From NCBI RefSeq assembly GCF_900110615.1, contig NZ_FOEI01000002.1:186001-250000 (forward strand): a stretch of 64,000 bases of DNA, read 5' to 3'. This DNA comes from Flavobacterium urocaniciphilum (GTDB lineage Bacteria > Bacteroidota > Bacteroidia > Flavobacteriales > Flavobacteriaceae). This document shows, piece after piece, positions 14,414 to 24,095 of this stretch; the first letter of the stretch is position 1, and every line of letters begins with the position of its first letter. The notes below the pieces were generated by a model, which made no database searches, was not told the origin of the DNA, and saw nothing but the letters and a program-made list of their open reading frames with translations. Made by a program: the position numbers and the translations under genes.

Positions 14414-15544
14414 TTATTTTAAAAATTCTAAAACGGAATCCGTAATAAATTTAATTTGTTCGTCGTCTAATTCAGTATGCATCGGTAATGCAATAACTTC
14501 TTTGCATAATTGATTTGTTACTGGAAAATCTTCTTCTTTGTAACGAACATCTGCATAGGCTTTCTGACTGTGTAAAGGAATTGGGTAGTAAATAGCACAA
14601 GGAATTCCTTTTTCTTGTAAGTGTGCCAATAACGCATCACGTTTTCCATTTGTAATTCTAATAACATATTGATGGAATACATGACAATCGCAATTTTCAC
14701 AAATTGTTGGAGCAACAATATTTGGATTAACTCCTAATGCTAAAGTATATTTTCTGGCAGCGTCTTGACGTGCTTTGTTATAAGTGTCTAAATGCGGTAA
14801 TTTTGCTTTCAAAACTCCAGCTTGAATACTATCTAAACGCGAATTAACACCCACAACATCATGGTGATATCTTTCATACATTCCATGATTTACAATTCCT
14901 CTAATAATGTGCGCTAGATTATCATCATTTGTAAAAATAGCACCACCATCACCATAACAACCTAAGTTTTTAGAAGGGAAAAATGAAGTTGCTGCTACAT
15001 GTCCGATAGTTCCAACTTTCTTTTTAACGGCGTCTTTGTTCGTATAATCGGCACCAATAGCTTGAGCATTATCTTCAATTACGAATAAATTATGTTCATT
15101 TGCAATTTCCATAATAGCATCCATATTCGCAGCACGTCCAAATAAATGAACAGGTACAATAGCTTTTGTTTTTGGAGTAATTGCTTTTCTAATACCGTCT
15201 AAAGAAATATTCATGTTATTCATGTCTACATCTACTAAAACGGGTGTTAATTGTAATAAAGCAATAACTTCTACAGTAGCTGCAAAAGTGAAATCGGCCG
15301 TAATTACTTCATCGCCTGGTTTTAATCCTAATCCCATCATGGCAATCTGAAGCGCGTCTGTTCCATTTGCGCATGGAATAACATGTTTCACGCCTAAATA
15401 TTTTTCTAAATCTGCTTGAAACTGGTGAACTAAAGGTCCGTTTATATATGTGTTGTTTTCTAAAACGTCTTGAATTGAAGCGTTAACTTCATCTTTTATT
15501 TTTTCGTATTGACCTTTTAAGTCAACCATTTGTAATTTTCTCAT
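14414..15544 (-). CDS. DegT/DnrJ/EryC1/StrS family sugar aminotransferase
   Basis: A 376-residue PLP enzyme. The N-terminal QMVDLKGQYEKIKDEV and PCANGTDALQIAMMGLGLKP, the aspartate in VIEDNAQAIGADY and the PLP lysine near residue 193 in SFFPSKNLGCYGDGG are all present. The overall pattern is like WbpE-type enzymes that aminate keto-UDP-sugars for O-antigen or protein glycans, but the substrate is not fixed by sequence. It is first in an operon with galE. Confidence 0.93.
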   Translation of the reverse strand: MRKLQMVDLKGQYEKIKDEVNASIQDVLENNTYINGPLVHQFQADLEKYLGVKHVIPCANGTDALQIAMMGLGLKPGDEVITADFTFAATVEVIALLQLTPVLVDVDMNNMNISLDGIRKAITPKTKAIVPVHLFGRAANMDAIMEIANEHNLFVIEDNAQAIGADYTNKDAVKKKVGTIGHVAATSFFPSKNLGCYGDGGAIFTNDDNLAHIIRGIVNHGMYERYHHDVVGVNSRLDSIQAGVLKAKLPHLDTYNKARQDAARKYTLALGVNPNIVAPTICENCDCHVFHQYVIRITNGKRDALLAHLQEKGIPCAIYYPIPLHSQKAYADVRYKEEDFPVTNQLCKEVIALPMHTELDDEQIKFITDSVLEFLK

Positions 15545-15566
15545 ATTCGAAATACATTAAGAGTAG

Positions 15567-15574
15567 CAAAAGTA
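15567..15574 (-). promoter_or_regulatory. Promoter -7 box of the aminotransferase-galE operon
   Basis: On the minus strand TACTTTTG matches TAnnTTTG, 22 bases before the aminotransferase start. Confidence 0.5.
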
Positions 15575-15640
15575 AGAAATTCTACTTACATTTTTTCAGT
15601 TACACAAAAGAAACGTAATTTAGCCACATAAATTATTTAT

Positions 15641-16873
15641 ATGCTATTTATTTATAATCTTGTTGTGCTTTTGGCTTCACAAATTTTAAAACTTTTGGCG
15701 CTTTTTAGTCCAAAAATGAAATTGTTTGTTGATGGAAGAAAGTCGGTTTTTCAAACCCTAAAAAATAAAATTCATCCAGAAGACAAGGTCTTTTGGTTTC
15801 ATGCTGCTTCTTTAGGAGAATATGAACAAGGATTGCCAGTAATTGAAAAAGTTAAGTCGGAATTTCCACATCATAAAATTGTTGTTACTTTTTTTTCTCC
15901 TTCGGGATATGAGGTTCGAAAAAACAATACTGTTGCAGATGTTACAGTTTATTTGCCATTAGATTCAAAAGCAAATGCGAAACAGTTTTTAAATTTGGTT
16001 CATCCTGATAAAGTATTTTTTATCAAATACGAATTTTGGCCTAATTATCTGAATGAATTAAAAAACAGAACTATTTCTACCTATTTAATTTCTGGAATAT
16101 TTAGAGAAAATCAAGTTTTTTTCAAATGGTACGGTGGCTTTTACAGAAATGCTTTAAATGCTTTTAATTACTTTTTTGTGCAAAATGAAAAATCAAAAAG
16201 TTTATTAGAATCCATTGGTTTTTCTAATATAAAAGTATCTGGTGATACCCGTTTTGATAGAGTAGCAGCGATTTTAGAAAAAGATAATTCCTTAGATTTT
16301 ATTGAGCAATTTAAAAACAATCAGAAAACCATTGTTGTTGGAAGTAGTTGGCCAAAAGATGAAGAATTGTTGGTTCAATTTATAAATGATTATGCAGATG
16401 AAAAGTTGAAATTTATTATTGCACCTCATAATATCAAACCAGATCAAATTCAGAATTTACGAAAATCAATTACAAAATCTACGGTTTTGTTTTCGGAAAA
16501 AAATAATATTGATGTTTCAAAACACAATGTTTTTATTATTGACACCATCGGAATTTTAACCAAAATATATTCTTATGCAGATGTTGCGTATGTTGGCGGT
16601 GGTTTTGGAAATCCTGGAGTTCATAATATTTTAGAACCAGCCACTTTCGGTATTCCCATTGTAATCGGTCCCAATTATTCTCATTTTGCTGAGGCTTCTG
16701 CATTAGTTGGTTTGCAAGGCTGTATGTCAATCAAAAACCAATTAGAATTAAATGAAGCGTTTGATTTATTGCTTCAAAACGAAGATGAACGTACTGAAAA
16801 AGGACATATTTGCGAAACATTTGTTCAAATGAATAAAGGTGCAACGAACACCATTTTTAAATCTATTTTTTAA
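15641..16873 (+). CDS. kdtA: 3-deoxy-D-manno-octulosonic acid (Kdo) transferase
   Basis: A 410-residue membrane-bound GT30 glycosyltransferase. The N-terminal hydrophobic anchor (LVVLLASQILKLLALF) is followed by the catalytic motif HAASLGEYEQG with the conserved Glu near residue 60. The C-terminal half holds the donor-binding AYVGGGFGNPGVHNILEPAT. It adds Kdo to lipid A precursors on the cytoplasmic face of the inner membrane. The length is normal. The start of the next gene overlaps its stop by one base (TAATG), so the two are translationally coupled. Confidence 0.95.
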   Translation: MLFIYNLVVLLASQILKLLALFSPKMKLFVDGRKSVFQTLKNKIHPEDKVFWFHAASLGEYEQGLPVIEKVKSEFPHHKIVVTFFSPSGYEVRKNNTVADVTVYLPLDSKANAKQFLNLVHPDKVFFIKYEFWPNYLNELKNRTISTYLISGIFRENQVFFKWYGGFYRNALNAFNYFFVQNEKSKSLLESIGFSNIKVSGDTRFDRVAAILEKDNSLDFIEQFKNNQKTIVVGSSWPKDEELLVQFINDYADEKLKFIIAPHNIKPDQIQNLRKSITKSTVLFSEKNNIDVSKHNVFIIDTIGILTKIYSYADVAYVGGGFGNPGVHNILEPATFGIPIVIGPNYSHFAEASALVGLQGCMSIKNQLELNEAFDLLLQNEDERTEKGHICETFVQMNKGATNTIFKSIF

Positions 16874-17631
16874 TGAGATTGCTCGTTTTGTTATTTGTTT
16901 TTAGTTTGCAAGTTGCTTTTTCACAAGAAAGTAAAAATACTACTGGAAATAAATTGAAAGGAAAAGAATTAGCCAAAAGAAGAAATCAACTATTTGATAG
17001 TATTACGAAACACTTTGATTCTATTGCCAATGATTCTTCTGTAAAAGAATTGTTTAAAGTTGAAAAATCGAATGAAGCTATAGGTCCGATTTCTTTCAGA
17101 ATTAATAAGAAATATGCATTTGGAAATTATATCGATTTGAAACATGTTTTAGAACCAATTGGTTACGATTTTCTTCATACTACTTTAGACGAAAAAATTA
17201 AAGGAGAATTGTTTTATGTGTTTTATAAAGGAAACCTAGCTGATACTCAGGTTAAAAGTGATTTTGAAAAAAAACTTCTAAATCAATTAAAGCTAATAAA
17301 GAAGGTTCAATTAGAAAATTATACTACTTATAAAGTTTCGATAATTAATTCATTGTTGATTAAATCATTTGAAAGAGATTATAAAAATGTTTTTGATTTT
17401 CAAGAAAAGCGTTTGTATTTTTCAGGTAAAATTCAACAATTCATAAATGCTTTAAATGGCTTTTTTCCTGGTAAAATTCATTTGATTGAAAATAGTGGTG
17501 ATGAGAATTTGTACGATATTAATATCGATGTTTCTTCATTAGAAAAATGTTTGGAAGAATTAAAATTTTTAGGTTTTGTAATTGAAGAAAACAACGAAAT
17601 GGTAAATCATACGTATTTCAAATTGAAATAA
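16873..17631 (+). CDS. Exported protein of unknown function, coupled to kdtA
   Basis: I do not recognise this family. The 252-residue protein has a signal peptide (LLVLLFVFSLQVAFSQ), then a short charged region and a mixed alpha/beta body with segments such as RINKKYAFGNYIDLKHVLEP and SLEKCLEELKFLGFVIEENN. No membrane anchor follows the leader, so it is probably periplasmic. Its start codon overlaps the kdtA stop. The coupling hints at an envelope role, which is inference only. A single internal cysteine remains. Confidence 0.75.
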   Translation: MRLLVLLFVFSLQVAFSQESKNTTGNKLKGKELAKRRNQLFDSITKHFDSIANDSSVKELFKVEKSNEAIGPISFRINKKYAFGNYIDLKHVLEPIGYDFLHTTLDEKIKGELFYVFYKGNLADTQVKSDFEKKLLNQLKLIKKVQLENYTTYKVSIINSLLIKSFERDYKNVFDFQEKRLYFSGKIQQFINALNGFFPGKIHLIENSGDENLYDINIDVSSLEKCLEELKFLGFVIEENNEMVNHTYFKLK

Positions 17632-17717
17632 GAATCAAAAAAAAATCTTAACAAAACATTAAAAAACAATCTAGTTTTTTCAAAAAACGTAACTTGCACA
17701 CCATAAATTATACACAT

Positions 17718-19880
17718 ATGAAATTTTTAAAACTATTTTTATTATTATTTGTTGTTCAATTTCATGCGCAACAAGGCGGAATGTGGGTTCCATCTTTGTT
17801 GAAAGGAATGAATGAGAATGAAATGAAAGCATTAGGTTCAAAACTTACTGCAGAACAAATTTATTCTATTAATAAATCTTCGTTAAAAGATGCTGTTCCT
17901 CAATTTGATGGAGGATGTACAGCTGAAATGATTTCTTCTAAAGGATTATTGTTAACTAATCACCACTGTGGTTATGATAATATTCAAAGTCATTCTACAG
18001 TTGAACACGATTATTTAGCGGATGGATTTTGGGCTTACAAAATGGAAGATGAATTGCCAAATCCTGGTGTTGTGGTAACATTTATTGTTAGTATTGACGA
18101 TGTGACGACTACGATTTTAGCGGGAACAGAATCATTATCTGAAGCGGATAAGCAGAAAAAAATTCAACAAAATATTGCTGAAATTTCTAAAACATATAAA
18201 AAAGAAGCTTGGCAAGACATTTTAGTTCGTACTTTTTTTGATGGAAATCAGTACTTACTTTTCGTAACAGAAAATTTCAAAGATGTTCGTTTAGTTGGAG
18301 CGCCACCAAGTTCAATTGGAAAATTCGGTTCGGATACAGACAACTGGGTGTGGCCTCGTCATACAGGAGATTTTTCTTTATTTAGAGTATATGCAGATAA
18401 AAATAATCGTCCTGCAGAATATTCAAAAGACAATGTGCCATATACTCCAAAACACTTTTTCCCGGTTTCAGCAAAAGGAGTAAAAGAAAATGATTTTACA
18501 ATGGTATTGGGATATCCTGGAAGAACAACAGAATATTTGCCATCGTATGCAGTTGAACAAATTGCTTATGATTTAAATCCAGCTCGTATTGAAGTGCGTG
18601 ATGCGGCTTTAAAAGTTCAAGACGGATTCATGAGAAAAGATCAAGCGATTAAAATTCAATATGCTTCAAAATATGCATCTATTGCAAATGCGTGGAAAAA
18701 ATGGATAGGAGAGCGTAAAGGTTTAATTAAATCAAATGCGGTTGGCGTAAAACAAAAATTTGAAAAAGATTTATCAGATAAAATTGTAAAAGCTGGTAAA
18801 CAAGCTGAATACGGTAATTTATTATCAGATTTCGCTAAAAATTATGCTGAAATTAAAGACTATGCTATTGCTAGAGATTATTATAGTGAAGTTGTTTTAC
18901 GTCATACTGAAATTTTAAATTTTGGTTACCGTTTGTTTCAACTTGAACAAGTATATACTGCAAGAGGTGAACAAGCTTTTAATGACAGAAAGAAAAATTT
19001 AATTGAAGGTTTTGAGCCATTATATAAAGATTTCAATGCACAAGTAGATGAAAAAGTGTTTGAGAAATTAATTGATATTTATTCAAAGAAATCACCACAA
19101 CAATTTTTACCAGAATCTTTAAAAGGAATAAACGCGACTCAAGTTTCAGCGGATATTTTTAAATCATCAAAATTAACATCTTATAATGGATTAAAAGAAT
19201 TGTTAACGGGTGATGCAAAAACTGTAATTGAAAAATTAAATCAAGATAAAGGATTTGCTTTTGTAAAGATGATTGCTGAAGCCTATAATAAAAATGTAGC
19301 GCCTAAATACGACGAAATTAATTTAAGAAATATTGCTACGCAACGTACTTACATGAAAGCAATTTTAGAGTTAAGTCCGAAATCAGCTCGTATTTTCCCA
19401 GATGCGAATTCTACTTTACGTGTAACGTATGGTAAAGTAAAAGGTTACAAGCCAAGTGATGCTGTAGTGTATACACCATTTACTTATTTAGATGGAGTGA
19501 TGGAAAAATATGTGCCAGGTGATTACGAATTTGATGTTCCAAAAAAATTAATCGATTTGTATAATGCAAAAGATTATGGAAAATATGCTGATAATGGTAA
19601 AATGCCAGTAGCATTTATTGCAACAAATCATACAACTGGAGGAAACTCTGGAAGTCCGGCTTTAGATGCGGAAGGAAACCTTATTGGATTGAACTTTGAT
19701 AGAGTTTGGGAAGGAACTATGAGTGATGTGTATTATTCGCCAGATATTTGTAGGAATATTATGGTTGATTCTCGTTATATTTTATTCATTATTGATAAAT
19801 TTGCAGGGGCAAAAAATTTAATTGACGAGATGAAAATCATTTATAATCAGCCTAAAACGTCAAAAAAAGTAAAGAAATAA
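17718..19880 (+). CDS. S46 family dipeptidyl-peptidase (DPP7/DPP11-like)
   Basis: A 720-residue exported serine peptidase. A signal peptide (MKFLKLFLLLFVVQFHAQ) is followed by QGGMWVPSLL, the S46 N-terminus. The catalytic His lies in LLTNHHCGYDNIQSHST and the nucleophile Ser in TTGGNSGSPALDAEGNLIG near the end. I chose the ATG at 17718 because the in-frame ATG at 17694 adds eight residues before the leader. S46 enzymes cut dipeptides from oligopeptide N-termini in the periplasm. The specificity-setting residue (DPP7 versus DPP11) was not assigned. Confidence 0.95.
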   Translation: MKFLKLFLLLFVVQFHAQQGGMWVPSLLKGMNENEMKALGSKLTAEQIYSINKSSLKDAVPQFDGGCTAEMISSKGLLLTNHHCGYDNIQSHSTVEHDYLADGFWAYKMEDELPNPGVVVTFIVSIDDVTTTILAGTESLSEADKQKKIQQNIAEISKTYKKEAWQDILVRTFFDGNQYLLFVTENFKDVRLVGAPPSSIGKFGSDTDNWVWPRHTGDFSLFRVYADKNNRPAEYSKDNVPYTPKHFFPVSAKGVKENDFTMVLGYPGRTTEYLPSYAVEQIAYDLNPARIEVRDAALKVQDGFMRKDQAIKIQYASKYASIANAWKKWIGERKGLIKSNAVGVKQKFEKDLSDKIVKAGKQAEYGNLLSDFAKNYAEIKDYAIARDYYSEVVLRHTEILNFGYRLFQLEQVYTARGEQAFNDRKKNLIEGFEPLYKDFNAQVDEKVFEKLIDIYSKKSPQQFLPESLKGINATQVSADIFKSSKLTSYNGLKELLTGDAKTVIEKLNQDKGFAFVKMIAEAYNKNVAPKYDEINLRNIATQRTYMKAILELSPKSARIFPDANSTLRVTYGKVKGYKPSDAVVYTPFTYLDGVMEKYVPGDYEFDVPKKLIDLYNAKDYGKYADNGKMPVAFIATNHTTGGNSGSPALDAEGNLIGLNFDRVWEGTMSDVYYSPDICRNIMVDSRYILFIIDKFAGAKNLIDEMKIIYNQPKTSKKVKK

Positions 19881-19954
19881 TGTTTGGCACAGTTGTTGTT
19901 AAATAGCATTCCGGAATCCAAAGAAAAAAAATTAAAAAAAAGTCGATAAAATTG

Positions 19955-19983
19955 TTTGACATTTAAAAAAATTTATATCTTTG
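19955..19983 (+). promoter_or_regulatory. Bacteroidota-type promoter of the 20021 lipoprotein
   Basis: TTTG at 19955-19958 and TATCTTTG at 19976-19983, 17 bases apart, form a full -33/-7 pair in a very A-rich setting, suggesting strong expression. The leader is about 35 bases. Confidence 0.7.
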
Positions 19984-20020
19984 CTCCAAATTAATAATTA
20001 ACCTTTATAATTTAATTAAG

Positions 20021-20242
20021 ATGAAAAAAGTTGTTTTAAGCTTAGCATTCGTTGCTGCTGTATTAGTATCTTGTAACAAAAAAGCTGAGGAAACTCCAGC
20101 TGCTGACTCAACTGCTGTAGATACTACTGCTGTTGTAGCTGATACTACTGCTGCTCCTGCTGCGGATACTACTGCTGCTCCTGCTGCTGATACTGCTAAG
20201 GCTCCAGCTGCTGCTCCAGCTAAAGAAGAAGTTAAACACTAA
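20021..20242 (+). CDS. Small Ala/Thr/Pro-rich lipoprotein
   Basis: A 73-residue protein. The lipobox is LAFVAAVLVSC, nearly the same leader as the 12148 lipoprotein. The mature part is made of imperfect repeats of the type ADTTAAPA with a Lys/Glu-rich tail, with almost no hydrophobic core, so it should be extended or disordered. The promoter is strong and the terminator close, which suggests an abundant product. The function is unknown; a spacer-like envelope lipoprotein is conceivable. Confidence 0.82.
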   Translation: MKKVVLSLAFVAAVLVSCNKKAEETPAADSTAVDTTAVVADTTAAPAADTTAAPAADTAKAPAAAPAKEEVKH

Positions 20243-20269
20243 TATTTGACCTTCTTTTCGAAAAGAAAC

Positions 20270-20300
20270 TAATCCCGATGTAAATCGGGATTTTTTTTTG
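20270..20300 (+). terminator. Terminator after the 20021 lipoprotein
   Basis: Stem aatcccga/tcgggatt (20271-20278 with 20285-20292) with a long T run, of the recurring TCCCGA-core type. Confidence 0.88.
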
Positions 20301-20301
20301 C

Positions 20302-20455
20302 TTGTAAGTGTCTTAGCGAGGAACTAAGTAATCTTTGTTAAATCATAAATAAGGTTTATCATGCTAAGAAGAGTCGAAGCGTGTTTTTATTTAAAAAATA
20401 CTTTTATAGTAATTCTTTGTGAATCTCTGTGATTCTTTGAGGGTCTCTATGTAAT
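20302..20455. repeat. Decayed dispersed intergenic repeats
   Basis: This stretch has no gene. At 20309-20345 lies a sequence with gcgaggaactaag, which looks like a worn copy of a flavobacterial intergenic repeat. At 20411-20451 a segment with gaatctctgtgatt matches, on the opposite strand, the repeat flanking the GxxExxY relic at 37714-37760. Both are non-coding. Confidence 0.45.
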
Positions 20456-20464
20456 AATACTTGG

Positions 20465-20830
20465 TTATCCAAAAATATCTTCCGCTGGAGGGAAAATATC
20501 TTCCGATTTCGAAAAATCTAAAAATTCGGCTTGAGGTCCGTACTTTATAATTTCATCAATTCCTTTCTGTAGTAATAATTGTGTGGTGTATTTTCGGCTA
20601 ACCGCTATCTCTTTATCATTTAAAATGATTTTAAAGTAAAATTTTCCAGAAGGAGAACGAAAACGCATAAAAAACAATTTGTCTACGGATTTCTTAAATA
20701 AATCGATTTCGTCTTCGCATTCGAAACGCAATTCAAATGCATTACTTGTAAAAATGGTTTTACCTCTACGAGAAGTTAATTCGTATTTGTAATGTCCGCT
20801 AAGTTTTTTGCTAATTACAAAAGTTGCCAT
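20465..20830 (-). CDS. DUF1508 (YegP-like) protein
   Basis: A 121-residue cytoplasmic protein whose N-terminus (LSGHYKYELTSRRGKTIFTSNAF) matches the DUF1508/YegP module: gh-x-y-x-f-x-l with the repeat signature of putting food for a small strand-helix-strand fold. Here only one clear module is seen, followed by a second strand pair (KFYFKIILNDKEIAVSRKY). The C-terminus is acidic. The family has no settled function. It is a single gene between a repeat region and the tRNA cluster. Confidence 0.78.
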   Translation of the reverse strand: MATFVISKKLSGHYKYELTSRRGKTIFTSNAFELRFECEDEIDLFKKSVDKLFFMRFRSPSGKFYFKIILNDKEIAVSRKYTTQLLLQKGIDEIIKYGPQAEFLDFSKSEDIFPPAEDIFG

Positions 20831-20950
20831 TTTTAAAAAGATGAATTATTTGCCGTGCAATATAATGATTGTTTTGAAATATGATTGGAATAAATAAAAT
20901 CCAAACTCATATAAAACAAAAAAGCTCCAAACAAAGTTTGAAGCTTTTAG

Positions 20951-21036
20951 TACTCAAGGCGGGACTTGAACCCGCACGAACATTACTGCTCACTGGATTT
21001 TAAGTCCAGCGTGTCTACCAATTCCACCACTCGAGC
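20951..21036 (-). tRNA. tRNA-Leu (anticodon TAA), copy 1
   Basis: An 86-nt class II tRNA. It has an acceptor stem GCTCGAG/CTTGAGT, a long variable arm, T-arm GGGTTCAAGTCCC and the anticodon loop CTTAAAA, giving UAA for UUA codons. It is identical to the next copy. CCA is not encoded. It is third in a Gly-Leu-Leu transcript read on the minus strand. Confidence 0.95.
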
Positions 21037-21066
21037 AAGTGATACTATTGAATTTTTTAAAATTTG

Positions 21067-21152
21067 TACTCAAGGCGGGACTTGAACCCGCACGAACATT
21101 ACTGCTCACTGGATTTTAAGTCCAGCGTGTCTACCAATTCCACCACTCGAGC
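21067..21152 (-). tRNA. tRNA-Leu (anticodon TAA), copy 2
   Basis: A second identical 86-nt tRNA-Leu(TAA), 30 bases upstream of the first in transcription order. UUA is by far the commonest leucine codon in this AT-rich window, which explains a doubled gene. Confidence 0.95.
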
Positions 21153-21172
21153 GAAATTTTAAAAAATTATTG

Positions 21173-21245
21173 AGCGAAAAACGGGGTTCGAACCCGCGAC
21201 CTCAACCTTGGCAAGGTTGCGCTCTACCAACTGAGCTATTTTCGC
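21173..21245 (-). tRNA. tRNA-Gly (anticodon GCC)
   Basis: A 73-nt tRNA with acceptor GCGAAAA/TTTTCGC, anticodon loop TTGCCAA and U at position 73, as usual for tRNA-Gly. It is the first gene of the Gly-Leu-Leu cluster. Confidence 0.95.
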
Positions 21246-21281
21246 AAATTTGTAAAGAACTTTTTTACTGTTTTGCGAGTG

Positions 21282-21311
21282 CAAATATATATCTTTTTTT
21301 CTTCTTTACAA
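21282..21311 (-). promoter_or_regulatory. Promoter of the tRNA Gly-Leu-Leu cluster
   Basis: On the minus strand TTG (21309-21311) and TATATTTG (21282-21289) are 19 bases apart, a textbook Bacteroidota -33/-7 pair about 37 bases before the first tRNA. Confidence 0.75.
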
Positions 21312-21339
21312 CACTTTTTTTTAAAAAGTGGGCTTTTTT

Positions 21340-23964
21340 TTATTTCTTCAAAAGCATTTTTTTCAATTCGTTTAATTTCATTAATGCCTCAACCGGAGTG
21401 AGTGTGTTGATATCCAAACTGTTAATCTCTTCTTTGATGTCTTCTAATAATGGATCATCTAAATTGAAAAAACTTAATTGCATTTCATCTTTTTCTGCTT
21501 TTATACCATTTAAGGCTTCTCCAGAATGATCTTTTTCTAATTTCTTTAATATTTTTTGCGCTTTTTGAATCACCGTTTGAGGCATTCCAGCCATTTTTGC
21601 AACGTGAATTCCAAAACTATGTTCGCTTCCACCTTTTACCAATTTTCTAATAAATAAAACGGTGTCTTTTAATTCTTTTACCGAAACATTGAAATTTTGT
21701 ACTCTTTCAAAAATACCTTCCATTTCATTTAGCTCATGATAATGAGTAGCAAATAAGGTTTTTGCTTTACTTGGATGTTCGTGTAAATATTCGGCAATCG
21801 CCCAAGCGATAGAAATTCCATCATAGGTTGAGGTTCCTCTTCCAATTTCATCTAACAATACTAAACTTCTATCAGAGATATTATTCAAAATGGAAGCGGT
21901 TTCATTCATTTCAACCATAAAAGTAGATTCGCCCATAGAAATGTTATCGCTAGCACCTACACGAGTAAAAATTTTATCTACAATTCCCATTCTAACTTTT
22001 TCTGCCGGTACAAAACTTCCCATTTGAGCCAAAAGTACAATTAATGCCGTTTGACGTAAAATAGCCGATTTACCCGACATATTCGGACCCGTTATCATAA
22101 TCAATTGTTGGGTATCTCTATCTAAAAACACATCATTAGAGATATAAGGTGTGCCAATTGGAAGTTGTTTTTCAATAACAGGGTGTCTTCCGTCTTTAAT
22201 GTCTAGGTCGAAGCTCTCATCAATCTCAGGTTGCACGTATTTGTTTTCAATTGCCATTTGTGCAAAACTTTGTAAACAATCAATTTGAGCTATTAAATTA
22301 GCGTTTAATTGAACAGGTTTAATGTATGTTGCCATCCAATTCACCAATTGTTCATATAACATGCTTTCTAATTGCGAAATTTTATCTTCCGCACCTAAAA
22401 TTTTCGATTCGTATTCTTTTAGTTCTTCTGTAATGTAACGTTCAGCATTTACTAAAGTTTGCTTTCTAATCCATTCAGCTGGAACTTTGTCTTTATGTGT
22501 GTTTCTAACTTCAATATAATATCCGAAAACGTTATTAAAAGAAATTTTTAAAGATGGAATTCCTGTGTTTTCACTTTCTCGTTTTTCTAACGCTTCTAAA
22601 TAGCCTTTTCCAGTTGAAGAAATATTACGTAATTCATCCAATTCAGCATTCACACCAAAAGCAATTGCATTTCCTTTATTAATAGAAACAGGTGCGTCTG
22701 GATTTAAAGTCGTTCCAATCTTTTCTCTCAATAATTCACAAGCATGTAAGCTATCGCCAATGGTTTTTAAGGCTTCATTTTTCGATTGTAAAGCCAATGT
22801 TTTAATTGGAATAATCGCGTCTAAAGAATCTTTTAAATAAATCACTTCTCTTGGAGAAACTTTTCCTGTAGCCACTTTTGAAATTAAACGCTCTAAATCG
22901 GAAATCTGTTTAATTTGATATTGAATTTGGTTTAATTCTTCGGAATTTTCTTTTAAATACGCTACCACTTCATGACGATCTTTAATTTTATTGATGTCTT
23001 TTAAAGGTAAAGCCAACCAGCGTTTCAATAAACGAGAACCCATTGGTGAAAGCGTTTTGTCAATTACATCAATTAAAGTAACTGCATTCGGATTGTAGCT
23101 ATGATATAATTCTAAATTTCGAATGGTAAATCGGTCCATCCAAACATAAGCATCTTCTGCAATACGTTGAATATTGGTAATGTGTTGAATTTTATTATGT
23201 TGTGTTTCCGATAAGTAATATAAAATTGCTCCAGAAGTAATAATTGCCTCCGTAAAATCATCCACTCCAAATCCTTTTAATGAATTCGTTTGAAAATGTT
23301 TGGTTAAACTTTCAAATGCATAATCTTCTTTATAAATCCAATCTTCTAAATAGAAAACGTGAAAATCTTCACCAAAAGCTTGTTTGAAATTTGCTTTTTG
23401 TTGCTTGCAAACTAATACTTCACTCGGGCGGAAATTTTGTAATAATTTGTCAATGTATTCTTCATTTCCTTCAGCGGTTAAAAATTCTCCTGTGGAAACA
23501 TCTAAAAAAGTAATACCGTTTGTTTTCTTACCTAAATAAACAGCTGCTAAAAAGTTATTCGATTTCGATTGTAAAATATCGTCGTTAAAAGAAACTCCAG
23601 GAGTAACTAATTCGGTAACGCCACGTTTTACAATTGTTTTTGTCATTTTTGGATCTTCTAATTGATCGCAAATGGCAACTCGAAGTCCGGCTTTAACTAA
23701 CTTTGGTAAATACGTATTAATCGAATGATGTGGAAAACCAGCTAAAGCCGTTTCGCTTTCACTTCCGTTACCACGTTTGGTTAAAGTGATGCCTAAAATT
23801 CCAGCGGTGCGAATTGCGTCTTCACCGAAAGTTTCATAAAAATCTCCTACACGAAAAAGTAAACACGCATCAGGATATTTCGCCTTAATGGTGTTGTATT
23901 GTTGCATTAACGGAGATACTTTTGGTTCTTTTTCCTTTACTTCGGATGCTGATTTTTTAGCCAC
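21340..23964 (-). CDS. mutS: DNA mismatch repair protein MutS
   Basis: An 874-residue MutS. The mismatch-binding motif is in [16 protein letters not shown] near the N-terminus, the ATPase P-loop [15 protein letters not shown] near residue 625, the Walker B region [16 protein letters not shown] and the LFATHYHEL helix. The lever and clamp domains lie between. No ATG fits; GTG at 23964 (GTGGCTAAAAAA) is chosen because it gives [16 protein letters not shown] before [10 protein letters not shown], while a TTG at 24003 would add 13 odd residues. It recognises mispairs and recruits MutL. The tRNA cluster follows in the same direction. Confidence 0.96.
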   Translation of the reverse strand: MAKKSASEVKEKEPKVSPLMQQYNTIKAKYPDACLLFRVGDFYETFGEDAIRTAGILGITLTKRGNGSESETALAGFPHHSINTYLPKLVKAGLRVAICDQLEDPKMTKTIVKRGVTELVTPGVSFNDDILQSKSNNFLAAVYLGKKTNGITFLDVSTGEFLTAEGNEEYIDKLLQNFRPSEVLVCKQQKANFKQAFGEDFHVFYLEDWIYKEDYAFESLTKHFQTNSLKGFGVDDFTEAIITSGAILYYLSETQHNKIQHITNIQRIAEDAYVWMDRFTIRNLELYHSYNPNAVTLIDVIDKTLSPMGSRLLKRWLALPLKDINKIKDRHEVVAYLKENSEELNQIQYQIKQISDLERLISKVATGKVSPREVIYLKDSLDAIIPIKTLALQSKNEALKTIGDSLHACELLREKIGTTLNPDAPVSINKGNAIAFGVNAELDELRNISSTGKGYLEALEKRESENTGIPSLKISFNNVFGYYIEVRNTHKDKVPAEWIRKQTLVNAERYITEELKEYESKILGAEDKISQLESMLYEQLVNWMATYIKPVQLNANLIAQIDCLQSFAQMAIENKYVQPEIDESFDLDIKDGRHPVIEKQLPIGTPYISNDVFLDRDTQQLIMITGPNMSGKSAILRQTALIVLLAQMGSFVPAEKVRMGIVDKIFTRVGASDNISMGESTFMVEMNETASILNNISDRSLVLLDEIGRGTSTYDGISIAWAIAEYLHEHPSKAKTLFATHYHELNEMEGIFERVQNFNVSVKELKDTVLFIRKLVKGGSEHSFGIHVAKMAGMPQTVIQKAQKILKKLEKDHSGEALNGIKAEKDEMQLSFFNLDDPLLEDIKEEINSLDINTLTPVEALMKLNELKKMLLKK

Positions 23965-24065
23965 AATTCTAATTTTTAGTGCTGGCGAAGTTACTAATTT
24001 CAAAAATCAATAGCAATTGCAATATCAAATTTCAATTTAACTATATCCACAATTTTTAATCTTTG

Positions 24066-24073
24066 TAACTTTG
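24066..24073 (+). promoter_or_regulatory. Promoter -7 box of the SpoU methyltransferase gene
   Basis: TAACTTTG matches TAnnTTTG 22 bases before the start codon, within the 131-base region shared with mutS. Confidence 0.5.
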
Positions 24074-24095
24074 CAACCTTGTAACTTAAAATAAA

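Noticed and set aside
20243..20269. A second hairpin (cttcttttcgaaaagaa) before the 20270 terminator
   Set aside because: The stem is A/T-rich and lacks a T run, so it is not listed as a separate terminator.
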